Below are positions 10,331 to 24,000 of a stretch of 64,000 nt of DNA, piece after piece. The stretch comes from Amblyomma americanum (Eukaryota; Arthropoda; Arachnida; Ixodida; Ixodidae), in assembly GCF_052857255.1 (NCBI RefSeq), contig NC_135497.1, forward strand, positions 183,868,204-183,932,203, given 5' to 3'. Made by a program: the position numbers and the translations under genes. The notes beneath the pieces were generated by a model that worked only from the letters and a program-made list of their open reading frames with translations, did not search any database and was not told the origin of the DNA. Numbering within the stretch: the first letter of the stretch is position 1; each line of letters begins with the position of its first letter.

Positions 10331-10908
10331 TTAAAGGGACACTGAGAACAAATAGAAGTTGAGAATCGACTAATGAGCGAGTTGGTGCATGACTCGAAGG
10401 TGCAAGGCGCAGGAGTAGACAGGATGAGCAAAGAAGGAAAGCGCCTTGTCCGTGTTCCTTCTTTGTTCGTCCTGTCTACTCCTGCACCTTGTATCTTCGA
10501 GAAATAGAAGTTGGCCTGTATCGATAAGGTACTGCATTCTAATCGCCAGGAGACCACCCACCGGAAACGGAGCTCTATAAGCTAGAACGGACAAAAAACG
10601 AAATGCAGGTGTCGTCATCACTGGCACATTTTGTAAGTAAAGTGCTTGCGCCAACAACGATTTTTTGGCACAAATCCCGGAGGCTGTGCTGCCCTGCCAT
10701 TCACTTGAAAACGGAGGCAATGCATTCTTTTTTTTGTAAACTATCTTGAGCTTGAATCAGCTGGTGGGAACATTTTTAAATCAATTTTCTCTGCAATAAA
10801 TGCTTCATTTGCTGCCAGTGGTAAACGTCAACTCAGCGAAGAAGGGCCAGAGAATCGATTTTTACTGCGAACAATAATCAGATAGAGTTGTCTTCAGTGC
10901 CCCTTTAA
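10331..10908. mobile_element. TTAA-flanked inverted-repeat element (MITE), 578 bp
   Basis: The ends are inverted: TTAAAGGGACACTGA at left and TCAGTGCCCCTTTAA at right. Both are bounded by TTAA, the piggyBac-type target. No transposase is encoded. Related ends appear at 31143/31683 and near 49871. Assignment to piggyBac is inferred from TTAA only. Confidence 0.75.
10393..10501. repeat. Long hairpin (47-bp arms, 15-base loop)
   Basis: Arms 10393-10439 and 10455-10501 are complementary with about five mismatches and share the core CAGGAGTAGACAGGA. The hairpin sits inside the 10331-10908 element and may be a second foldback insertion. Confidence 0.85.
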
Positions 10909-12263
10909 GACTGATGTTACATTTAGCTGGGTGTGCCTGAACCCTTCCAGATGTAGGTGACTGAAAAAAAAAGCAGTATTATTTAGCTCCCGGCCTAATG
11001 GAACCATTAGGAAGGTGTGTAATGTGACTGTCAAGTTTTGAAGTTCTTGGATAATGATTAATGGAATGGAAGAGCAGGTTGTGCCCACTGGTGCTAATGT
11101 CTTTTAAACATTTCTGTGCGAGCAGTTACAGGAATGCTTTAGGCAACTGTGAAGGAATAGTTTCGTGGCTACAAGCTGAGGTTTCGAGTAGCTTGTGTCT
11201 GTACATATATTTACATATAGCCTAATGTGGTCGTCATTGGGTACCATTGTAGGCTAATGATGGAAGAAAAGCTAAGGCTCTTTGTAAATATTCGTGTATG
11301 AACATTACCGGTAATGGAGGAGTGTTTTGTCAGACTCATTCATTGCTATGGCTAGTGACCGTATGGTGCATTGATTGCTTTTGAAGTAGCCAAAACTGTG
11401 GGAAGGCTGCAAGCCTTCACTGGCATTCAACCATGAGTTATGTACTCCACACTGGTGTTGCGAATTTTGAGGTGCAGAAATTCCGTCACTGCACAATAAG
11501 GTAATGTTTGTGAATGGTTGCTGCATTGACTGTTGGTGAACAGTCATTGGTGTGCAAAGTAAGGAAAAATTATAAGACGGGCATTCGAAGCATGAAAACA
11601 TGTTGAAATGCTGGTCACCTAAACTATATACTTGTTCATTTACTTAATCCAACACTGATTAGATGGTGTGAGTTCCCTTCCCTGGATTATGCAAGGTGGC
11701 TCGTTTTCTTTTCACAGGAACTGGACAGTTTACAATCGGACGTTGATATGTAATGCAGTTGAAACAGGCACTGAATTTTTTTGTTATAATCACTGTTTCC
11801 TTGTAACTGCTATTGACCTTTACTTCAAGTGTCATGTACTGGAGAGTTGTGCCTGTGACAAGTAAACCAAGGCCAGCATAGGCTGTTTCATGGCTGAGCA
11901 AACTGCATGAAGGATGCAGTTCTAATGAAACTTGCTAAGCTTGCATGAGGTATAAAAAGAAAAGCAACTGTTCATCTTGCTGCACAGACATAGAAATGCA
12001 TCATTTTCACTAGATGCACAGCCACTGTAGCTCTTTATGCTAATTCTGTCATGATATTTCTTGAACAGACACTATAAAACTTCGGATGTTTGGGTTGCCA
12101 CGTTGAATGAGCACAGATGTTGCATACCTATTTCAAAGCAAATGAGCTGTACAGATCGGCTAGTGAATCTTGAAAAATGGTTTATAGTCTTATGCAACTA
12201 GAAGAGCAAAGTGGCAGATGCCCCTCTAAGGATGTTCTCTAGGCAATTACATCAACCAGTATA
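10909..12263. other. Intergenic, nothing recognised
   Basis: There are no supported exons. No copies of the repeats found elsewhere in the window were noticed. Confidence 0.45.
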
Positions 12264-12490
12264 AGCCGCCGTGGCGGCTCAATGGTTGTGGCGCTAGGCT
12301 GCTGACCCGAAAGACGCAGGTACGATCCCGGCCGCGGCGGTCGAATTTCGATGGAGGTGAAATTCTAGAGGCCCGTGTACTGTGTGATGTCAGTGCACGT
12401 TAAAGAACCCCAGGTAGTCGAAATTTCCGGAGCCCTTCACTACGGTGTCCTTCATAGCCTGAGTCGCTTTGGGACGTTAAACCTTCATAA
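12264..12490 (+). mobile_element. tRNA-derived SINE, family 1, copy 2
   Basis: A complete head (B box GGTACGATCCCGG) and body (TTAAAGAACCCCAGGTAGTC, GGGACGTTAAACC). The tail abuts ACGAACGGGACATAGAAGGACA, a fragment related to the hairpin sequence near 50.6 kb. Confidence 0.88.
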
Positions 12491-14282
12491 ATCGACAAGG
12501 TAAGTTGTTGGGCGAGTTGGTTTCGATATTCCATGACTACAGCGCAACGAACGGGACATAGAAGGACACAACACAGCGCTGTAAACATAAACATCAACCA
12601 GTTTGCATGACTTCATGGTTAAGCCCCTTGCTCCTGGTAGCTAGATATCCCAAGGAAGTTGGCAGGTGCAAGGGGATTAACCACAGATTAAGGGATTAAC
12701 CATGACATCATTACAATCAGTCAACCCCATTGGCTGAAGGGCCTCCTTTGAGGAGCATTTGTTGCTCGGATCTTGAGTTGGATGCCATCATAGTATGTCC
12801 GGTGCCAGGAAATGTTAGCTTTATTAAAGGTGGCAATGAATAACTGGGTTTCTGTTGGGGCATTTTTAACAGTAATTGGCCATTTGTGTTAGATGCTCCA
12901 CAAGACTTGCTTTCCAGCTAAAAGGTGTCATTTCCAGGTAAGACTCTCGCATTCTTTGGGGAAACGAGAACAGGGAGGTGTGCCCTTAATCAGCGTAAAC
13001 TCCGGACAGTCCCATCATTGTGTACCATTCATGCCCTTGTTGGTGCTTGCGCAGTTTCCTATATCAGGTATGTCTAGTTTTTGAGGTGGAAGACGTCAAC
13101 TATAATCTCTGGACTACTGAGAGATGGTTAGTAACTGCATACCAAGGCACATGAATTCAGTATCGCTCCATAGAAATCTGGTGTTTCCTGTATAGGATCA
13201 ATGTTTCTGAAATCAACAGAACATGATTATGTGCTTGTATCTTAATAGTTTTATTGGTTGCTTCCTTCGCTTTGCCTCTCGTAGCTACTGCTCCTACTAG
13301 AAAGAGTTCGCTCTTGAAAGTAATTTTCATTACTGAACAGGTCTTTCTTTCAGTATGGCCCCATTTGGTGATGAACTGTTACTATTTGTGACCCTAACAT
13401 GTCTACAAACCATGTTATGAATTTTAGTCAAAATACAGTTTCAATTTGACACATGAATGTCATTCATTCTATTCTTATAGTGGCACTTTAGTTGCCTCGT
13501 TTACGTAAAGTTGTGCATAATAAAGAGCGGTTGTTTGTTTTCAAAGTATACATAAAAATGAAATGTTATGTTACTAGCTCTGCATCAGGGATGCTTCTCT
13601 CTTTTGCTAAGCACTGCTTCTTGCATTGCAATTTGACTTTTGCCAAATTTACTTCACGCTAAAATATATGCAGCATAATGATTAATACAGATTTAGTCAA
13701 GTGTACGCTTGCTTCAGCATGCTCTCATATTTTGGTCACTTCAAAGCAGTTACGAGGTCACTTTAACACTGTTAAAACGATGGCACCCATCAATTTCATA
13801 ACAGTTTCTCCAACTTTCCGGTCGCACAAGGACTTAGCGACTGTATTCTCAGAATTGCGTGTAGCCTTACCTCACCCCACACCTTATGGTCAGCCCATTA
13901 CGCGAATATCACCTGAATATTAAAAAGTGACTTTTAAAGCACAGCTGCATGCACACTTGCAGCCCTAAAATCTTTATGAAACAATTTTCCAAACAGCGCA
14001 TTCGGTGTGGTCGCTATGTCTGCTGTGCGCATGCTTGCCGTGAGCTCCGCAAGGCATGGTACTGCCTTTATAGCGAAAGTACGCGCTATAATCAAAAGTG
14101 CAAGAGCAAGATGGCCGCCTATAGCGGAAAGATGCGTCCAGTTACTGGCAACACTGGCATAAACAAATGGAGGGTTTTGACGTTTTAACCAAAGCATTTG
14201 ATGTTCGCTTTTTACGCGTGTTTGCCCATCAAATGGGCATCCTTTGACTAGATTATGAAGTGCTGATAGGGGGGCCAGGCGG
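12491..14282. other. Intergenic; small foldback, otherwise unassigned
   Basis: The bases at 12615-12710 contain GGTTAAGCCCCTTGC and, inverted, GCAAGGGGATTAACC, so a small foldback is present. The following stretch with GGGCCTCCTTTGAGGAG recurs at about 37.43 kb. At 14108-14119 AAGATGGCCGCC resembles a YY1-type promoter motif; it is placed sensibly for the gene that starts downstream but is weak evidence alone. Confidence 0.4.
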
Positions 14283-14335
14283 CGTTCGCTAGGGCGTCCT
14301 ACGGCAAGCGTCTTCTCTGCAGAAACTGCAACAAG
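14283..14335 (+). other. Inferred noncoding first exon of the pogo-derived gene
   Basis: A GC-richer stretch ends in AACAAG|GTAAGC, a near-consensus donor at 14336, upstream of the first ATG-bearing exon. No long open frame precedes it. The 5' end is unknown. The link to the next exon at 15059 is inferred from spacing and orientation only. Confidence 0.4.
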
Positions 14336-15058
14336 GTAAGCTTTTCACAGTAAACGAACCCCCCTCGCCCCATGTTTTATCTGCGCCAATTATTTTCATA
14401 AACGCGCCAAACACGTGCTACAAACGACGTGCTTTTGCGCGCACAGAACACAAAAAAAAAGCGATGCCGCAGTGTGCTTTTTCTTGTGAACTACAGCGTT
14501 ACGAAAACAGCGTTTGTCTCTTGGTACGTTTTGCACAAAGATGAAAACATGGCGTCCGTATTAAGGATGCTTCTTTTATAGGAACTCCAGTGACATTATA
14601 GTCGACGATTATTTCAAACATTTCAAACGTTTTGCTCTTACAATCCCGACTAATTTGCTCCGAACTTTGACTGCATGCAGTTAAATTCAGTACGCTGCAC
14701 CGGGAAATGTGTCTGGCGTGTATGAAAAGCGGCGAAAGTGAAAATGTTAAATCATGTTTGGGCTTATTGTTCGGCGGCAGTACGGAGAACTTCAAACCAG
14801 AGTCGTGCATGGAGATTCACTTCTTTTTGGCGATGAGACCACCCGCAAACTGGTGCTGTAACTTTGCTGCAATCAGAAATGCATAGAACTGTTTGATAGC
14901 CGTTTGCAACCGAAGATCATCGAAAATGTAGCGCGCTTGCAGACGCGCGCAATTTTCGGAAGCGTTCCGACGCTCATCTCTGTGCGCGATGTCGGATCAG
15001 TGCTTTTTCATCAACGAAATGAATTCTCAGTAAATTTTTGTTTTTCATATACTTGCAG

Positions 15059-15094
15059 CTATGGACACAAACTTGGTTCTGGGAATGCATCAAG
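15059..15094 (+). CDS. Exon 2: start codon exon of pogo-derived gene
   Basis: Acceptor TACTTGCAG at 15058, ATG at 15061, donor CAAG|GTAAGT at 15095. It encodes MDTNLVLGMHQ and ends in phase 1 (G), as the microexons require. The terminal GMHQ matches the same tetrapeptide in the 18058 unit, so this exon may share ancestry with the repeat units. Confidence 0.55.
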
Positions 15095-18000
15095 GTAAGT
15101 GCGTTTCTGTGGTGCTGTCTTGCGACGCGAAATGATGCGTGCCCCTGCAGTTTGGGCTGCTCGCTTTTGGCACTTTTTGGAAAGAGTTTGGGCATCCGCA
15201 TGCTGTCATTATATTTTTTAGCCATATTCCTGAAGGCTGGTCGCATCAAGTTGTGCCCGTTGCTAGTAGCAAGCAGTCATGCTGGAGCGGGAGGATGGCA
15301 GGTGGTCCAGATGCATGGCGTTATATTTGCGCTTATGAAAAAACCTGGAAGTTTTTCTTTTTTTTACCAAATTCATTAGGAATGTATAACGTTTCAATCG
15401 CGGTGCACGCTGCGGTGCGAACATTTGCATGTGCGTACGAATATAAAGGGCTTCTTTTCTCAGTGCTTTGCTGTTATGCTTCGTGCGTAATGCTGACTTG
15501 TTGTCTTGGCCGCGTGTCGTGATCTCTCAAGCTCTCGCTTTTCTACTCTTTTATCAGCGCTGCTCGTATTTTGAAGAAAAGGTGCTTTATTGTGTTCTTA
15601 TATGCAGGAATGAGCTGTAGCAGCATGGATGGTAGCGACGTGAGGGGTCTGCACCCATCTAGTGCTGCCAGCCACATGGGTAATATATGCGCGGCATTAC
15701 TGTTCTGCAGTGCTAAAACATAATAAATGTAAGCAGTCAACCTCTCTGGAATATTTATGGAGTGCCACCTGGTGTTGGTCAATTCACAAGCAATGCGATA
15801 CTTACCTATTGAAGCTCATAAAGTGACATACAAATCAGTTGCATAATGCAGGTAGTTTTTGTTATTTGCATTATGTTACTGAAAGCTCGACAGCCGGAAT
15901 GCATAGATTAAGTGTGCATGTTTGACTAATAAGTTGTTTGGCCAGGGGTTTCATTTCCAGCTGAAATCTGAAAACTCTTACGTACCGAGGTGATGGTGCA
16001 TGGGGAAGAACTCCTCGTTGTCCAAATAAACTTGAAGCCCATCTGTGGCTTGCTTTATTGGCCATAGTGCAGCTTTGTCACATAAGAACCAATTTAATCA
16101 CTAATGCATTGTTGTATAGGACCCTCTGTTATGATTTTTCTTTTAAAGCGTATGAGAACTGTTGCGTATGTGTTGCAGATTCATCATTGTTGATGAATTG
16201 AGAAGCAAGGTGTTCAAAGGTGGGACCTAAAATTGTTTAACTGTGGAGGCAAATGCATGGTGTTATTTGTGGCATAAATTGTTTTTATGTGTATGTACAA
16301 AAATTTGTCGATATATTGCCTGGCCTTTGTTGAGCCTGACTTATTTTTGCAGATGTTATAAAACGTGCTCCAAGTGGGCAGTGCAAAAAGTCCATGTGAT
16401 ACTTTATGCTCACTGTGGCCTTTTGTTTGAAACTACTCAGCCTAATTTTTAAATTTCTGCAGGGTGTTATAGTAATCATAGTTATGGCGCATTTAAGACA
16501 GGTTTATAGAAATGTTTGGTACCTGCTCTGATTCCTTCTTTAACATTACTCCTTCAATTTGGTTGCAGTGAGCAGCATGCCTTTTCTTTTTTCCTGTTTG
16601 TGATCTTCGTAATGTCTTGGTCTGCATAAATTTAATGAGCTTAGAGACGTTTGTGAGCAGCCAAATCAGCGATGGGAAGTGCATTTTTGTTTTGTTGCTT
16701 CTTGACTGGACTGAATGCTGGCTTGAGTGGTGCTTCCATCACTTTGAACTAGGTTGCTTGATAGTTTGGTTGTTTTGGTTTCTTACAATTGTCACCATGA
16801 GTTTTTTTTCTAGAATTTAGTTATCATTAAAGGGACTGCATGACCAAAATTTTGGGATTCTCACTGAACCTGGTGTACTTTAGGTGCGTTTCCATCGTTA
16901 GAGGTGAAGCATCAGCTAGGGTGATTCCTTTGATTTTATAGTTTAGTGCATTTTCTGTTTCAAATTTTTTTGTTTCAAATCAGTATGAAGGTAGTGCAGC
17001 GGATTTAATATGCAGATGTTTCTTGTCACCTGTGTGACAAACGTATCTGTTCTTGGCACTGAAAGTTGCATTAATCTTTGTGCCCACTGTGGTCCCTAAG
17101 GTTATCTTTGCATACATTACGTGTACACTCTCTCATCTGTGCACGTGTAGCAAGACGTCCTCTTCTTAGATTATGCGTGCTCTTGAAGCTTTTGTTGCTA
17201 CCTCCACTATCTGATTAGCATGTCATATGTGCGCTAACACCCCTGCTACGCGGTGCCGTATGGACTGAATCTCTTGTGCCACCATCTTTTTTGCATCTTT
17301 GGTGTGGCCATTGTTATCAAAAGTTGCTGTGCTGGCTTCCTTTTGTTGAGTGGAACAGGCATCCCAGTGGTTCATAAAAACTGATAAGCAGTTATCCATA
17401 CTCTCTATCTGCTGCTCTTCTGTGAATGGTGTCTGCCTCTGTGCTCTAGAGTTTCGATCTTTGGATGGCGTGACCTGGCTGTGCTGTTGCATGGCTTCAT
17501 TTTATCTTGTGCGAGGCGCTCGGTTAGAGTGACTTGGGTTGCCTGCCCCTTTATAGGAGGTGGATGTAGGTGAGGTTATGCTAAGCTCTTGCTTAACATC
17601 TGGTGATTCACTATTTTAGTTATAGCACCTGATCATTGCAAAAAAGGATAACTGTAGAGTTATAATTAAATAGCACAGAACTCTGTAGTTCATCTTTCTA
17701 AGCAATACAGCTCAGAAGAATGATTTTCTTGGAAAGATTTAAAACAGTGTGCTCATAGAACTGTGCCTTGGTGTCAAATCTGGCAAGGAGGTGCATTTTG
17801 TATTTATTCTTTTATGGCTCTTAGTTTTAATATATATACTTCTAATACAGGTCTTAAGAACCAGTTGAATGTTGTCTGTCAACTGTACGGCTGCTTTGAA
17901 GTGCTGTAGATATATTACTGGAAAAGGACTTGGTTTATTATAACTTATTGTCTACACTAATCATGTAAGTTTTGGAGTGTTGGACGTTTTTGAGGCAGCC

Positions 18001-21000
18001 GATCTGCATTTTTGCTGGATGATTGGGCTGCATCTTTGTTCTTTCTTTTTGGAACAGGCATGAGTTGCAGCAGCATGTCACCTGGGGATGTGAGAGGGAT
18101 GCACCAGACAAACCAGCACGCTAACCCGACAACTGCACTGGGTAAGTCTATGCTTTTCATGGCCCCCTCTTACTTCCAGTGCACATTTTCTGTTTGGTAA
18201 CTAAACGTTGTGCGTATTCTCGTATCTCCAGGCATTGGCTGCAGCCCCATGGGGAGTAGCGACATCAGAACACTTCATCCTTCCATTGACTCTGACCGAG
18301 GTAACTTTTCTTGATAAAAAATTTAGTGCAAGGATTCATTGCAGTTGTTTCTTTTTTTTGTGCGGCATTTCTTTCTAAACTGAAATCGACTTACTCACCC
18401 TGCATGTCTACATGGAATAGTAATTAATTTGTGCAGTGTCCACATGTGAACATGCATTTTAGGTTTGAGCAAAAGGCATTTGCAGAAAAAAATGCAGTCT
18501 CAAGAAAGAAATAAAGCTATCATATTACAAAAAATAAAAACTCAATGCATTTTTTAGTGACTTCTTGTTTTGTTCTTTTGTATCATATGTTATATCTTTT
18601 CTTATTTTTGCTGTACCAATTGTATGCCGTTATTCAAAATGCGCTTTGTCATCTGCCCTTCCTGCTTGGGCCACATGAGGTCTGCTGTAATATCTATTAA
18701 TAAAATAAATAATTATGCATGAAACGTATGCTTTTGCCAGTTTTGTGATCAGTTTTGTCAGCATATCAGGTTTTCCATACTCTTGCCCACTCAAGGACCA
18801 TGTTCTGACCATGATCTCTGTGAGGATTTTCTTGTAGTATGCTTTGCTTGGCTGAAGTAGTGAAAACAGTTGCAGCCAACCATTTTCAGCGAAAACCGTC
18901 AGCAGACAGCATTAAGGAAGTTGCTTCAAGGTCTCCGAGATTTTGATCAAACAGTGGTGTCCATGATCTTGGAAGTATGCCACTATCTGGAGGACGCCAT
19001 TTGCCGCTTTAACACATTAGATTAGCTGGATATACAGAGCTTCCAGTGCAGGATTTGCAACTGTGAACAGAAATACAACTGTATGTTTTAGTCAAAAAGG
19101 CAGCTGTTCTCAAACCGCATTTTTATGAAACTTAACCTCAAGTGGTGCGAACTTTACCCTGGGAAAAAAGAGGGTTGAACTTGTGTTAGCTAACAATACT
19201 TCCAGTGGTTGCTCTCTGAGGTTATGGTGCTTGACGTTTCTGAAGGGAGGGCAGGACATTTGCTAGCACCTTTAACATGACAGTTCTTTCCTGAAAATGC
19301 TCCCGTCTCGGTTGACCTTATATTAGAATCGTTTTGTCTTTAGAAAATTGTTACAGCAGTCAGCATTATTTAGCCTTCACTCTATTGCATTTCCCTCTCC
19401 AAAATTTTTTTGTGATGGCTATGAGCTACGCATTACCTCGTTTAAATTTTTTTGGCCACCGCTCTACATTGTAAAATTCGTTAATGGTTCATTCTCAGGG
19501 ATGGGAGGAAGCAGCCTTGCGGGGGCAGGTGTACGCTCTGTGCATTCAAGCTTGGACTGTGACCGAGGTGCTGTAAACATTTTTTATCCTTTCGTTTCTT
19601 TCTTCGTGTTATCACTAAAGCCTAAATTTAAGGTGGTGGTGTTGCATTCTAGGCCCTAAGTATATTAGTTTGAATGTAACAGCCGTTGAATACTATTTCT
19701 GGATTAATTAGGATGGGAAGCTGGATAAGTTTGGGTCAAGCTGAATAAGTGTGAATATCTTTCGTCATGCCCAGTGACTTTCTGGCTTTATTTTGTAGCA
19801 GATTTGGTTTGTGAATTGTAAACAGGCAATTTAGTATGCATGAACCCACATGTCAAGCCATTGTATGAAAACTGCTGATAGCCGTACAGTTTTTTTGCTG
19901 GTAAAATGCATCAAAGTGCATTATTGTGCTAAAGTGGTACCTTGTATGTATAAGAAAGAAATTTTTGATGATGCTGGCAGAAAAGTTTTTCAGGTGCATC
20001 TTCCACCTTCCACGATTTTAACTGCCTTCTCCCATGTGAAAATGGTGCCATTGCTTGCTTAAATCACTTCAAGTAGCAAGCAAGCTCTGTACCGCAATAC
20101 ATAAAGTAGGACATTGCCACCGTTATGGCTCTGGTTTAATCACTGATTTAAATGGATTCACTTCAAAAATTTCAGAATGCCACAAAGGTCTGAGTTATGC
20201 TGGCAGCTATGATTGGCGTCATCCATAAAGCTTCCAAACTGCTGAAAACATGTAGTTGGGTGTACGTGCTTCCAAGCCCAAATTGTGTGGAATATTTGAT
20301 GCAGTGATTATATTCGCCTATCTTCCTGTTCTTATGACTATCTGCTGTTTAGAAAACTCTAGAAGCTGCAGGCCGTGTGAGGTAAGCTTGTAGGAAACGC
20401 TTAGAATCAATTTTAGTGAAAACATTTCCAACTCTAAGGAGGCTCCCGTATTGATTCGCACTCTTTTATCCAAAATTTTAACCTGGGTTAAGATGTCAGA
20501 GCAGTCCTGTCTTTCAGCATTTCAGTAGTAAAGATAACAGACCATGGAAGAGCAGCTTAATTGCTCTTGCAGGCAGCCTAGTGGAAACTTAGGTACTGTT
20601 GTAGATTCATAGTTCAAAGTACCTGTGTAGTCAGTGCAAGGCACAGATCATGTAACTGCTGTCTGAAGAGCGAACATTTCTATTGTGGCTTGTCTTTCGA
20701 ATGGTCTCATTATAACATTAATCATACGTTAATCATTCCTACGCATTACCTCGTTTAAATTTTTTTGGCCACCGCTCTACATTGTAAAATTCGTTAATGG
20801 TTCATTCTCAGGGATGGGAGGAAGCAGGCTTGCGGGGGCAGGTGTAAACTTCGAAGTGAAGGTCATTTAACTCTGGAAATCCTCAGAACCTATGAAGTCG
20901 TGATATCTGTTTAAAGACAGTATTTCTAAGCATCCTGATATATATACTATTGTGCTCACTTTGACTGCAACGGTAGGAGTGAAAGAACTAAGCTCTCCAT

Positions 21001-24000
21001 TTTATAGTAAATTAATGCACTTTCTTAGAGAGCACCTAACTTGCACAAGTATTCAGAGTACTTTGTTCGCTGCATTGATGGCAAAATGCATACAATTTTT
21101 ATTGCGCTGAGCTTACATTACTTGCGAAACGGATCCGAGCGTGGTAGTTCATACAGTCACACACACATTTATGTACAGTCGAGGACCGAAAATTTGGCCT
21201 CCGATTGTTTGGACATGCTTGATTGCTCGGACATTTTTGCGGCGCCGCGGCATGGCTTATAAAGCCAATGTATAAGAGTGCCTAAAATTTCGGATGCACC
21301 GCAACTGACTGCTTGATTTTTCTCGCCGCCAATATCCAAGTCGCCATATAATGTGTACAGTGGAAGCTTGTTAATTCAGACTGCAAGAGAGGTCGAAAAC
21401 TTGGTCAAACAAAACGAAATTCAAGCCTAAAGGGAGCAGCTTAAATTGTGGGGTTGAAGTTCTCCATGAGTCAGCACATTGCGCCTACGTGGTTTGAAAT
21501 TAGTACTGTTCTTGGGTGTCGCGTGCAGCGAAAACTTGAACAGTAGTCGCAGTTCGTGGAACTCATCTGTGCCGAGTCCTTCGTCCTGATTACAAGAACA
21601 GGCAACAGTGAAGCGCGTGGGATGTGCACAGCTTCACGAAGACTGCAAGCACGGAAGAAAAAGAAGAAAATGGTGGTGCATTTCAAAGCGAAGACAGCGT
21701 ACCCATGGCCAAACGCACCGCAACTCTTACTTTTCTATCATAAAACAGTCAACAACGGGCGTTTCGATGACAGACAAGACACCTCTCACTGTATGCAAGC
21801 CAGCACAAGGTGCATATCGCCGGTTACGATGCTGACTTTGACTCTAATCGCTAGGCCTAATTATGAAGGCCAACACCAACAGAGCGCTCGCTCACTTCGG
21901 CCGTTCGTCGGTTCTTATCGTTTCACCATCTTCGCCTTCTCATTTCGGGTTCTTCTTACTGCGGGCGCAGCGCAGGCCTTGCAGCGGCAGGTTCGTTTTC
22001 ACGTCTAGACTTTGTCCCAACCTGGGCGTTTGTCGGCGGCATGCCAAAGGCAGCACAGCCATCATAGGCCGAGCTTGTGAAAGCGGGTGCCGCCCGTCAT
22101 CTGTATACACGACGCGTGGTGAGATTTAGTCATGAAGAGGTCACCATGTGCACAAAACTACCGACCTCTTCCTCTGCCATATTGGCAATAAGTTAAGTGA
22201 TTTTTGGTTAAATTTGATTTTTAAGACGTTTTTGCAGTCCCTAGAGAGTCCAAAAAATTGGTCATCAACTGTATTTGAATTATTCTGTGAAAAATGAAAA
22301 TGTGTCCTATGAAGTACAAGACATGGCTCTGTATTGTTCAGGACAGTTACTCGAGGTGAAGCAACAACAGAGTCGCTCGCATAACTCAGTACTCATCATA
22401 CCACTAAAATTACACATAACCAAAGGTTCACCGATAACAAAATATAAATGAGACATATTTCTGCAGGAACAACAATCGTAACATTTTCGTACTCTAAAAA
22501 AACAACAGTAAAACTCCGTTTATTCAGATTTCAAGGGACCAGAGATAATGTCCAAATTAATGGAATGTCGAATTATCAGGGGTCCGAAAGAAACTGTATA
22601 AAAAAGTGCTACACATGAACATAACCGTTGGTTGCTTGGTGCAAGAAATTTGTGTGGAAATCATTATTTTTAACAGTTTTGCTATATGATAATGTGTGTG
22701 CACACTGTTGGATGAACCAACATATGTTCTGGAGGACGCTGAGGATATCACAGCCTCTCCCCCACCCCCTGCACACACACACAAACAGACACACGCACAC
22801 GGGGGAAAAAAACTGTGTAATGCCAAACAATTACAGTCTCTGCAATAACACGAATAGCACGGTTCACGATGTGCACTCAACAAAAACAAAGAAGAAAATG
22901 GCGAAGGGCAGTACAAAAAAAGGCATCCCATCGTACATCCTCAACTCATAACCATAACTATGGGTACTGCGCATTTACATTTCGGTTTGGCACCAATGCC
23001 ACTCGTCTTACACTTCTGGCTGCCTGTCCGAATTAACTGAAGTGCAGCCATATTACTGTAAATTAATTAGTTTCACGCAATAGAATAATGCATACGTTTG
23101 ACAGGACTGGACGTGGTGTCTGAATTATTCATTTTTCCGAATTAACAGTGGTTCAGTTAATGAGGTTGTATTAGAAAAGACACGTTTAAACAGGTTCAAA
23201 GCAAATATGAAAAAAATTGTTTTTGGCAAGGCTTATGAAATTAATTGGTTAACATCAGTCATTTTGATGCAGTACTTGTGGTGTTCTAGATTTAATAACC
23301 AGGACTTTACTTTGGGTTGACCTTATTGAGGAACTGTAATGTTAATAATGCAGCTAAATAAAATTTTAGATTTATAGAGCATTTGACACCTCTTTTCATT
23401 AGTAAATATCTTAGAAAGTTTGAATGTCTGTGGACTTACTATTTTTGGCTTGTTCTCGGGATATTAAATTTAACTGGAAGAGTAGTGTCTGCTAACTTCT
23501 ACAGGTACAAATAAATCGTCGATAAAGTATACATCAGCAGCAAGCATCTTTGCAGTGTTATCTGAGCCATCTATGCACTTACCATGCGAAATATTAGATA
23601 TGATGCTATGTAATAGTCAATCCGTGGCAACGTACAAGAGCGATAAACAGTGACACCATACCTTAAAAATAACATGTTGCTGCGGCCTAAATAGGGCATT
23701 GAATTTAATCATGTACAAATGCATAGAAGTTATACAGAGATGATTAATTAGATATCGCAAAAACCAGCGTATAATACCATCCCGCATATAATACAAGGTG
23801 TAATGGGGTAGGAAAAACGGAAAAAAATTTTGGTCCGTGTATAATGTCAGGAATGCACACCAAAGGCATTTATTTGCAGTGCATTTCACGCATGACTCAG
23901 TGTCTCAATAGACACTCGCAAGACGAACCTAGCAAGCCGTCGTATGTGAGTGTTTAGGCTTTTCGTCAGCCTCTCATATTTTCTTTTCATTAATTTTTTT

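Noticed and set aside
12893..12940. Possible start exon ending CCAG|GTAAGA
   Set aside because: Fourteen codons only, no next exon identified.
16463..16501. 39-nt phase 1-1 segment after TTTCTGCAG
   Set aside because: It keeps frame but has a poor donor (GTTTAT) and no resemblance to the other units; probably chance.
17223..17492. 89-codon minus-strand frame
   Set aside because: Ordinary composition but no recognisable family or splice context; may be a transposon remnant, noted only in the intron entry.
20811..20875. Copy of unit D as a sixth working microexon
   Set aside because: It runs into a TAA in the required frame and has no donor, so it is treated as a truncated duplicate.
21556..22008. 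150-codon open frame in the inverted-repeat cluster
   Set aside because: Lies in repeat sequence; composition reflects GC-richer repeat DNA, no domain.
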